A DNA stretch of 7,688 nt, taken from positions 1 to 7,688 of the forward strand of contig VYDD01000263.1 of the NCBI GenBank assembly GCA_009843625.1. Direction: 5' to 3'. Shown here piece by piece: positions 1 to 5,349 of the stretch. Made by a program: the position numbers and the translations under genes. The notes beneath the pieces were generated by a model. The model saw only the letters and a list, made by a program, of their open reading frames with translations, ran no database searches and was not told the DNA's origin. How positions within the stretch are numbered: position 1 is the first letter of the stretch; every line of letters begins with the position of its first letter. Origin of the DNA: Gammaproteobacteria bacterium. Its GTDB lineage: Bacteria > Gemmatimonadota > Gemmatimonadetes > Longimicrobiales > Gaopeijiaceae.

Positions 1-120
1 GTCGCAGACCCTCCCCGCCTGCCCACTCCCCCGCGCAACCTCCGCGGTCGCCAGGCTGAAGGCCGCCACCAGGAGCAGCCCAATGATCAACCGTCCAATA
101 AGGGTGCCTTTCTTCTTCAT
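1..120 (-). CDS. Small exported protein, N-terminal part (runs off window)
   Basis: An open frame on the minus strand begins with ATG at 120-118 and stays open to the window edge, giving 40 residues. The N-terminus is a textbook signal peptide: MKKKG, a basic start, then a hydrophobic core at about residues 8-23 (LIGRLIIGLLLVAAFSLA) and a likely signal peptidase I site after ATA (residue 26). The visible mature part is polar and contains one cysteine at residue 39. A purine-rich GGGGGAAG lies 5 nt upstream of the ATG and could act as ribosome binding site. It follows the thioredoxin-like gene on the same strand after 116 nt, so the two may be co-transcribed, and a thioredoxin partner would suit a cysteine-containing exported protein. 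The product family is not recognisable from this fragment. It is certain to be incomplete and moderately certain to be a real gene. Confidence 0.6.
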   Translation of the reverse strand, partial: MKKKGTLIGRLIIGLLLVAAFSLATAEVARGSGQAGRVCD

Positions 121-151
121 GATACTTCCCCCGAGGAGATGGGTGTTGAAA

Positions 152-169
152 TCCCGGCGACTGCCGGGA
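152..169 (-). terminator. Perfect hairpin between the thioredoxin gene and the small exported ORF
   Basis: The arms TCCCGGC and GCCGGGA pair perfectly (7 bp, 6 of them G-C) around a 4-nt loop. Read on the minus strand, the hairpin is followed by TTTC, a very short T run, so it would be a weak intrinsic terminator or an attenuator/mRNA-processing hairpin. It sits 68 nt past the thioredoxin stop and 32 nt before the next ATG. The rest of the 116-nt gap shows only G-rich sequence and no clear promoter. Confidence 0.35.
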
Positions 170-236
170 AGGAGAAATCCTCTAGCCTGGACCGGCTCCC
201 ACTCCCGCTACCGCCCCCCATCCCAACGCACCGGCC

Positions 237-872
237 CTACTTCAGAGCCGCACTCGCCACCGAGTCGGTGATCGCCACCTCCGCCTCACCGAAGATCGAC
301 CCGATGTGGGTGTACTCGACCGCTCCGATATCATCCGCCACGAGCGTGATGGGCACACCGCGGATCCTGTACAGCTCCTGCATTCGCTCGTCGTGGAACG
401 GAACCACGGGGAAGGTCAGCCCGTGCTCCTCCATGTAGGCCCGGGTTTCCGGCACCGGATCCAGCGACAGGCCATACACTTCCACCGAATCCGCGTGGGG
501 CTCGAGCGCCTTCGCCATCCGTCGCCACGCCGGAAGGGTGACGAGACAGTTGCCGCAGCGGGTGTTGAAAACGAAAAGGACCTGACGAGCCCCACGCCGG
601 AGATGGCCGACAGTGACGGAATCTCCAGCTACCGTGACCCCGTCAAAGGGGGGAACGACCATCCCGGCATGGGGCAAGTCGACATACCGCCATACGGTGT
701 CGCGCAGCGCGACCACCTCGATCCGAAGCTGGCGCTTCTGGAACGTCACCAGCACCAGCAGGGCTGCCAGCACGATGGCGACGACCTGGAGGATCCGCGT
801 TCGCGCGCCGGAAAGCGGCCTGCGCCCTGGGAGACGAGAGCCGGACGTTGACCTGTCAGTCATTCCCAGCAC
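237..872 (-). CDS. Membrane-anchored TlpA/ResA-like thioredoxin-fold protein
   Basis: This is a 211-residue protein with an N-terminal membrane anchor (about residues 28-44, after a basic stretch GARTR) and a thioredoxin-like domain facing the periplasm. The active-site pair is visible as C106-G-N-C109 inside VFNTRCGNCLVTLPAW, and the cis-proline loop as RGVP (171-174), followed by a typical ITLVADD strand. This matches the TlpA/ResA/DsbE redoxin family, which reduces or isomerises extracytoplasmic disulfides, for example in cytochrome c maturation; the true partner here is unknown. The start is GTG at 872-870, with GGAGGGGG 9-12 nt upstream; an ATG three codons later (863-861) is an alternative but has a poorly placed ribosome site. 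The stop is TAG at 239-237. It is transcribed divergently from the sigma-factor operon and precedes a small exported ORF containing a cysteine, which may be its client. Confidence 0.85.
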   Translation of the reverse strand: MLGMTDRSTSGSRLPGRRPLSGARTRILQVVAIVLAALLVLVTFQKRQLRIEVVALRDTVWRYVDLPHAGMVVPPFDGVTVAGDSVTVGHLRRGARQVLFVFNTRCGNCLVTLPAWRRMAKALEPHADSVEVYGLSLDPVPETRAYMEEHGLTFPVVPFHDERMQELYRIRGVPITLVADDIGAVEYTHIGSIFGEAEVAITDSVASAALK

Positions 873-945
873 GAGCCCAAGCCCCCTCCGACGGTAGTCG
901 TGAACACTGCGGTATGATCACCTTAACGTTCGACCGCCCCGTTTC

Positions 946-972
946 TTGACACACCTCACCGGTTGCTTGACA
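946..972 (+). repeat. Direct repeat of CTTGACA, 21 bp apart, in the divergent promoter region
   Basis: CTTGACA occurs at 945-951 and again at 966-972, exactly 21 bp (two helical turns) apart and on the same face of the DNA. TTGACA equals the housekeeping -35 consensus, but neither copy has a convincing -10 at 16-18 bp. They may instead be half-sites for a regulator, or a chance repeat. Confidence 0.25.
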
Positions 973-987
973 TCCCGGAGCAGAAAA

Positions 988-1014
988 GGAACCCTGTCTG
1001 GAAGCGGGCTCGTC
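988..1014 (+). promoter_or_regulatory. Predicted ECF-sigma promoter (GGAAC / CGTC)
   Basis: GGAAC at 988-992 and CGTC at 1011-1014 are separated by 18 bp. This matches the general ECF promoter pattern of a GGAAC/GAAC-type -35 with an AAC core and a CGT-type -10. It faces the sigma-factor gene, with an expected transcription start around 1020 and a leader of about 150 nt. ECF sigma factors commonly transcribe their own operon, so an autoregulated promoter is expected here. No equally good match was found on the minus strand toward the thioredoxin gene. Confidence 0.45.
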
Positions 1015-1018
1015 TTCG

Positions 1019-1031
1019 AGGATGCCATCCT
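1019..1031. promoter_or_regulatory. 13-bp palindrome at the predicted transcription start (operator-like)
   Basis: AGGATG and CATCCT are perfect inverted 6-bp arms around a single C. The centre lies about 11 bp past the predicted CGTC -10 element, where a repressor would block initiation or early elongation. No regulator gene for it is visible in the window, so the role is inference. Confidence 0.3.
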
Positions 1032-1051
1032 GCCGTTGTCCCGTCCGGTCC

Positions 1052-1070
1052 GGTTTCCTCGTCAGAAACC
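1052..1070. repeat. Inverted repeat GGTTTC / GAAACC in the sigma-operon leader
   Basis: Six-base perfect arms at 1052-1057 and 1065-1070 flank a 7-nt spacer (CTCGTCA). In RNA this would be a modest hairpin about 100 nt upstream of the sigma start; in DNA it could be a binding site. It is not followed by a T run, so it is not a terminator. Confidence 0.2.
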
Positions 1071-1160
1071 AGCCCTTTTGCGCGTTAATGTCGTAGCAGC
1101 CCACCAAGCGCGGCTGCCGGGAAGACGCGCGCATCCATGTGACGGACGGCGGATTTCCGA

Positions 1161-1174
1161 AAAGGAGCACCGTG
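1161..1174 (+). promoter_or_regulatory. Ribosome binding site that decides the sigma-factor start
   Basis: AAAGGAG at 1161-1167 lies 4 nt before GTG at 1172-1174. The frame could also open at GTG 1139, but no Shine-Dalgarno sequence precedes that codon and the extra 11 residues do not resemble an ECF N-terminus. The 1172 start is therefore preferred. Confidence 0.65.
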
Positions 1175-1675
1175 CATTTCAGCACCCTGTTTGCGGAAGT
1201 GTACCCGGCGCTCCTGCGGTACGCCCACAGGCTCACCGCCGATCCCGACGTTTCGGAAGACGTTGCCCAGGAAGCGTTTGTGCGTCTTGCGGAACGGAAT
1301 GTCGAGGGTAGCGAACAGGAACTGAGGGTCTGGTTGTTCCGAGTGGCGACCAACCTGATTCGCGACTATGAGCGCAAGGCAAAGAGGCGAAGGCGTCTGG
1401 TGCTGGTGAATCTCCTGCCTTCGGACCAGGGTCCGAGCTCCAGCGAGCGCGCCGAGCGGGCCGAGCGGATCCGGATCGTGCGAGACGCCCTGGCGAATCT
1501 GGACGCTCGTGGAAGGGAGTTGCTCCTCATGCGCGAAGAAGGGTTCAGCCATGCGGAGATGGCGCGGGCGACCGGCGTCGCGACGGGTTCGGTGGGAACT
1601 CTGCTGGCACGGGCACGAAGGAAGTTTGTGGGGGAGCTAAGGGAGCGGGGATATCGACATGACTCATTTTTCTGA
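1172..1675 (+). CDS. ECF-family RNA polymerase sigma factor
   Basis: This 167-residue protein is of typical length for an ECF (group 4) sigma factor, which directs RNA polymerase to a small regulon. Region 2 spans about residues 5-75: FAEVYPALLRYAHRL opens it, DVSEDVAQEAFVRL (26-39) is the core-binding helix, and WLFRVATNLIRDYERK (54-69) carries the -10 recognition part, followed by a basic KRRRR. A short acidic/arginine linker containing RAERAER (93-99) leads to region 4 at about 102-153. Its helix-turn-helix reads FSHAEMARATGVATGSVGTLLARARRKF and would bind the -35 element. There is no extra C-terminal domain. The gene overlaps the anti-sigma gene by 17 nt, the usual arrangement for a sigma factor and its cognate inhibitor. 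A GGAAC/CGTC promoter 160-180 nt upstream suggests autoregulation. The ECF subgroup cannot be assigned from sequence reading alone. Confidence 0.92.
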   Translation: MHFSTLFAEVYPALLRYAHRLTADPDVSEDVAQEAFVRLAERNVEGSEQELRVWLFRVATNLIRDYERKAKRRRRLVLVNLLPSDQGPSSSERAERAERIRIVRDALANLDARGRELLLMREEGFSHAEMARATGVATGSVGTLLARARRKFVGELRERGYRHDSFF

Positions 1676-2498
1676 CGGGGAGCTCCAGGCGTATCTCGAC
1701 GGCGAGCTCGGAGAGAAGGACACCCGGGAGATGGAGCGTCATCTCCGGTCGTGTCCAGAATGCACGGCCGCGCGGAACCAGCTCGACAGCGCGGGGCGGA
1801 TCGCGACGCTGGCCTTGACCGAGTTGGACACGCTGCCCGAACCGGTGGTGTCCGGAACAGAGACAGAGGAGCGACTGCGCGCGATCAGGGACCGGGCGGC
1901 CTCGAGGCGCCATCGCCGCGGACGACGGAGATGGGTTCTCGCCGCAAGCGTGATCCTGGCCCTGGCGGCATCGCTGGCCGTGCCGGCCTCGCCACTGCGC
2001 GCCTGGTTGGCGCGCGCGTGGGAGCAAGTGGTGCTCGTGTTCCAGGGACCGAGTGCCGGCCCGGCCTCTTCGCAGGGCGGGGACACGGCAACAGGGTCTC
2101 CGGCGAACCCCGACGAGTCATCGGAACCGCCTGCCGAAGACGAACCCACCGCGGCGACGGGAGAAGCCGGGCTGCACGCATACGCCGCGGATCTCCCCAT
2201 CCAGATCGTGCTCAACGATCTGACGCCCGGCACCCAGGTCCAGGTCGTCTTCGTGGACGGCACCCAGGCCGGGGTCTTCGCCGCAGTCGACTCGCGCTTC
2301 ACCTCTGGCCCGGGCCGCCTGGAGGCCTGGGTGAGCGGTGACCAGGCGAGGGTGGAAGTTCCGCGGGCGGCTCGCCAGCTGCTCCTGCTGGGAAACGGGC
2401 AGCTCTTCCTCGACAAGGACGGAGACTCGCTGGCGGTAGGCGGCCCCGTGCTCGAGCGCGACGCGAACGGGATCCTGTTCGTGATTCCGGACGGATGA
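1659..2498 (+). CDS. HC2-type zinc-finger transmembrane anti-sigma factor with extra periplasmic domain
   Basis: This 279-residue protein starts with the zinc-binding anti-sigma signature: H28-x3-C32-x2-C35 in MERHLRSCPEC, preceded by the usual FSDGELQAYLDGEL. This ZAS/zf-HC2 module sequesters the partner ECF sigma factor in the cytoplasm. A basic run (RRHRRGRRR, 83-91) precedes a single membrane segment at about 92-108 (WVLAASVILALAASLAV). After a juxtamembrane amphipathic stretch, a Pro/Ser/Glu/Gly-rich linker spans about 130-170. The remaining 110 residues look beta-rich (IQIVLNDL, VQVVFVDG, RLEAWVSG, QLLLLGNGQLFLD, GILFVIPDG) and would lie in the periplasm as the likely sensor; I do not recognise this domain. 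ATG 1659 lies within the sigma gene, with GGGG 8 nt upstream, so translation is probably coupled. Its TGA overlaps the receptor ATG (ATGA), tying inhibitor and receptor production together. Release by regulated proteolysis or by a conformational signal is unproven. Confidence 0.85.
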   Translation: MTHFSDGELQAYLDGELGEKDTREMERHLRSCPECTAARNQLDSAGRIATLALTELDTLPEPVVSGTETEERLRAIRDRAASRRHRRGRRRWVLAASVILALAASLAVPASPLRAWLARAWEQVVLVFQGPSAGPASSQGGDTATGSPANPDESSEPPAEDEPTAATGEAGLHAYAADLPIQIVLNDLTPGTQVQVVFVDGTQAGVFAAVDSRFTSGPGRLEAWVSGDQARVEVPRAARQLLLLGNGQLFLDKDGDSLAVGGPVLERDANGILFVIPDG

Positions 2499-5323
2499 AG
2501 GAGCGGGCTCGGCAGACCCGCCCCCGCCTCTGCATTGCCCTCGCTATCTGGGCGACCGTGCCGGCGGTTCCGATCCAGGCCCAGACGCGAGCCGAGATTG
2601 CCGGTCGAGTCGTGGACCAGGAGACGGCCCTGCCGGTGCCCGGCGCCATCGTGGCGATAGAGGGGCTGGAACTGACGACGGCAACCGACTCGGCGGGCCA
2701 ATACCGGGTGGTGGAAGTGCCACCGGGTCCGCAGGTGCTCGTGGTTGGGAGAATCGGCTACGCCACGACCCGCATTCCCCTGACGGTCCCCTCTGGCGGC
2801 GTACTGTCGCTCGACATCGAGCTCGCCACATCAGCGCTCAGGATGGAGGGCCTCACGGTCACGGCCGACGCGGTCTCGCGCGCCCGCGGCGAGCTCGGCA
2901 CCGCCACCGTCATCGAGCAGGACGCCATCGACCTCCAGACGGCCAGCTCGCTCTCGGGATTGCTGGAACTAGTACCGGGCGTCGAGCTCAGGCCGCCGGG
3001 ACTCGACGACGTCGAACAGATCCCGCTGCGCGCCGCACCCACGAGCTCGGTCGTGAGCCTGGTCGAGGGCGAGCCGTCCGCGGCGCAGCTCGCATCGTTC
3101 GGCACCCTGATCGTGCTGGACGGCGTGCCGGTCTCAAACAACGCCAACCTCCAGAGCACGGACCTTCGGGGGCAGATGCGCTTCCGTTCGAGCGCTGGAG
3201 GCGGCATCGACCTGCGCCGCATCCCCGCCAGCACGCTCGAACGGGTCGAGGTGATTCGCGGCATCCCGTCCGTTCGCTTCGGCGATCTGACCCAGGGCGT
3301 GATCGTGGTGGAGACCCGCGCAGGCGCCTTCGAGCCGCGCCTGGACGCCATCTTCGACCCCCACACCGCTGGCGCAAGCTTCGTCGGTGGGTGGAGCCTG
3401 GGGTCGGGCGATGCGTTATCGGGGACGCTCGACCTGACGGGCACGCGCCCCAATCCCGGTTTCATCGACACGGAAGCAGTGCGCTTCTCCGCCCAGGTCG
3501 CGCACAGGAAGGAGCTGGGAACGGCGGTGCCGGGTGTGCCCGCGGGCGAAGTCTTGATGCCCCGTTTTCGCTTCGATACCAGGCTGGATCTGTTCCAGGT
3601 TGTTCATGACGTTCCCGAGGACACGGTCTCTGCGCTCGGCTTCTCGTCTGCCAACCGCGATCACGGGCTACGGCTCTCCGAACGCGCGCGGATCAATTTC
3701 TCGCCCGCGTTCCGGCTGGAGTTCACGGGGGCCCTTGGCCTGACCCTGCAGCGCTCGTTCGCGGAATCCCCCAACTTTCGGGGAACCTCTCCGTTCACCG
3801 ACCGTCTGACGGAGGGGCGGGCGATCGGACGCTTTCTGTCCGGGCGATTCCAGAGTCGCGTCGATGTCGAGGGCAACGTTTGGCAAATCTACTCCCGGAT
3901 CGAAGCCGACTGGCGCGCGGCCGGCCCGGGCGGGGACCATCGTCTGCGTGCCGGCATGGGGCGTCGTCGCGAGTGGAACTCGGGCCCTGGCTACCAGTTC
4001 GACATCGAGTTTCCCCCGCAGGTGACGTTCAACGGCGTGGAGGGCTTTCGGCGGCCCCATCGCTTCGACGAGCTGCAAGCGTTCGCCGCGAGCGCCATCT
4101 ACCTGGACGACCGCTTGACCGGGGAGTTCGGCGACGGCTGGAACTACGACCTCCAGGGCGGGCTGCGGCTGGATCTCCTGCACGGCCGCGGCCAATGGGC
4201 CTCCGGGATACGGGACGGCGTGCTTCAGCCCCGGCTGAACCTGCAGCTGGCCCCGCGGCCCTGGCTGCGGCTACGCGCGGGCGCCGGCCGGACTGCCAAG
4301 CAGCCTGCCCTCGCGCAACTGAGTCCGGTACCCCAGTTCTTCGACATCGTCAACGTGAACTGGTTTCCCGCGGATCCCCCGGAGCGACTGGCGATCCTCA
4401 CGACCTTCATCCGGGATCCGACGAATCCGGACCTGGGGTTTTCCAGGACGCTGAAGCTGGAAACTGGAATCGAGATCTCGGACCTCGTCCCCGACCTATC
4501 CCTGAGCCTGACGGCATTCCGCGACCGCACGGAGGGTGGCGCGGGCATCCGCCACACACCGCTTTCCGTGGTTCGGGACCGGTTCGCGCTCGCGGATTCC
4601 ACCCTCGGGACCGGGAGCCCTCCATTGATCCTCGAACCACCCGTCGCCGCCGACTCGATTCCCGTGCTCCTCGCCATCCCGGACAACATCCTGAACCTGG
4701 TTTCCAGAGGCCTCGAGCTCACGGCCCGGCTTCCTGAAGTGAAGCCGCTGCGCATGCGGCTCGATGTCCAGGGCGCCCTCATCGAAACGGAACTGGTCAA
4801 GGAGGGGCGCGACTTCGGAACCCGCTTCGGTGACTTCCAACTCGACTGGCGTGTGCCGCGCGCGCCCTACTGGGAGAGCGTCACCCGGACCGGGCTGCGT
4901 GGTCTCCTCACCTACCGGCTGGTCCATCATCAGCCGGAGCTCGGCCTGGTCGCAACCGGCACCATTCAGCATTTCGCTCTGGAGAGGACGCACAACATCG
5001 CCGGAACCGACCGGCTGGCCTGGAGCGGATACGTGACGCGGGGGGGAAGCCTCGTGCCCGTGGCGGAGACGGACCGCGCGCGTCCAGAGTTCGAGGATCT
5101 GCGCAACCCTCGCACCAACGTCTTCCCTTCCCCGGAGGAGATCGTCCCGGACTGGCTCCTTAGCCTCCAGCTGAGCCTCGATCTGCCTTACGACGGGCGG
5201 CTCTCCTTCTGGGCCTCAACGCCCTGGATCGGCCCGGAGGACGGGGAGACGACGACTTCCAATCCCGCTTTCTTCCGGCGCTTCGCTTCGGGCTTGAAGG
5301 AGCGTTGCGGCTGGGTTGGCTGA
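2495..5323 (+). CDS. TonB-dependent outer-membrane receptor (3' end apparently frameshifted)
   Basis: The uninterrupted frame gives 942 residues. A signal peptide (about 1-29, ending IQAQ) is followed by a carboxypeptidase-regulatory-like beta-sandwich (about 32-112; GRVVDQETALPVPGAIV ... DSAGQYRVVEVPPG). A TonB-box-like GLTVTAD lies at 119-125. The plug domain (about 125-280) shows LSGLLELVPGVE, TLIVLDGVPVSNNANLQ and RRIPASTLERVEVIRGIPSVRFGDLTQGVIVVETRAG. The rest is the 22-strand barrel. Such receptors import a ligand using TonB-ExbBD energy; the ligand is unknown. No STN signalling domain is present. The ATG overlaps the anti-sigma stop (ATGA). The last 35 residues are not barrel-like: from 5215 the neighbouring frame reads NALDRPGG ... 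LRFGLEGALRLGWL, the expected receptor end, so one base appears to be missing there. With it restored the protein would be 951 residues, ending at 5349 and overlapping the next start. Confidence 0.92.
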   Translation: MKERARQTRPRLCIALAIWATVPAVPIQAQTRAEIAGRVVDQETALPVPGAIVAIEGLELTTATDSAGQYRVVEVPPGPQVLVVGRIGYATTRIPLTVPSGGVLSLDIELATSALRMEGLTVTADAVSRARGELGTATVIEQDAIDLQTASSLSGLLELVPGVELRPPGLDDVEQIPLRAAPTSSVVSLVEGEPSAAQLASFGTLIVLDGVPVSNNANLQSTDLRGQMRFRSSAGGGIDLRRIPASTLERVEVIRGIPSVRFGDLTQGVIVVETRAGAFEPRLDAIFDPHTAGASFVGGWSLGSGDALSGTLDLTGTRPNPGFIDTEAVRFSAQVAHRKELGTAVPGVPAGEVLMPRFRFDTRLDLFQVVHDVPEDTVSALGFSSANRDHGLRLSERARINFSPAFRLEFTGALGLTLQRSFAESPNFRGTSPFTDRLTEGRAIGRFLSGRFQSRVDVEGNVWQIYSRIEADWRAAGPGGDHRLRAGMGRRREWNSGPGYQFDIEFPPQVTFNGVEGFRRPHRFDELQAFAASAIYLDDRLTGEFGDGWNYDLQGGLRLDLLHGRGQWASGIRDGVLQPRLNLQLAPRPWLRLRAGAGRTAKQPALAQLSPVPQFFDIVNVNWFPADPPERLAILTTFIRDPTNPDLGFSRTLKLETGIEISDLVPDLSLSLTAFRDRTEGGAGIRHTPLSVVRDRFALADSTLGTGSPPLILEPPVAADSIPVLLAIPDNILNLVSRGLELTARLPEVKPLRMRLDVQGALIETELVKEGRDFGTRFGDFQLDWRVPRAPYWESVTRTGLRGLLTYRLVHHQPELGLVATGTIQHFALERTHNIAGTDRLAWSGYVTRGGSLVPVAETDRARPEFEDLRNPRTNVFPSPEEIVPDWLLSLQLSLDLPYDGRLSFWASTPWIGPEDGETTTSNPAFFRRFASGLKERCGWVG

Positions 5324-5349
5324 TGGAGCGTCATCGGCCCGAGCCGTGA
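5216..5349 (+). other. Out-of-frame true 3' end of the TonB-dependent receptor
   Basis: Read one frame back from the upstream receptor frame, this stretch encodes NALDRPGG, then GDDDFQSRFLPALRFGLEGALRLGWL and a short MERHRPEP tail, stopping at TGA 5347-5349. The NALDR-G motif and the closing R-F-G-L-E-x-x-L-R-L strand are what the last two strands of receptors in this family look like. The upstream frame runs correctly through GRLSFWA (ending at 5215). A single added base there (GCC-TTC-AAC instead of GCC-TCA-AC) would give FWAFNALDR and join the two. The corrected stop forms a GTGA overlap with the next gene, matching the ATGA junction upstream. It is either a sequencing/assembly error or a real frameshift mutation. 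Confidence 0.7.

Noticed and set aside
306..851. Open frame of 181 codons on the plus strand opposite the thioredoxin gene
   Set aside because: The minus-strand frame has a CGNC active site, membrane anchor and cis-Pro loop; the plus-strand product has no recognisable features.
913..918. TATGAT resembling a housekeeping -10 element facing the sigma operon
   Set aside because: No acceptable -35 element lies 16-18 bp upstream.
1139..1171. Upstream GTG start for the sigma factor
   Set aside because: No Shine-Dalgarno sequence precedes it, whereas AAAGGAG precedes GTG 1172 and the shorter product matches the ECF N-terminus.
1739..2701. Long open frame on the minus strand (320 codons) opposite the anti-sigma gene
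   Set aside because: It is antisense to two well-supported genes, lacks any recognisable domain and has the Arg/Ser/Pro-rich composition of a GC-rich shadow frame.
2495..2870. STN (secretin/TonB short N-terminal) signalling domain on the receptor
   Set aside because: The N-terminal extension has the GRVVD...PVPGA...TDSAGQYRV pattern of a carboxypeptidase-regulatory-like domain, not an STN fold.
3880..4737. Open frame of 285 codons inside the TonB receptor, plus strand
   Set aside because: Arg/Pro/Gly-rich shadow of the receptor barrel; no ribosome binding site or motif.
5205..5225. Programmed ribosomal frameshifting as the explanation of the receptor frame break
   Set aside because: No slippery heptamer (X XXY YYZ) or run of identical bases is present at the break; a missing base is simpler.
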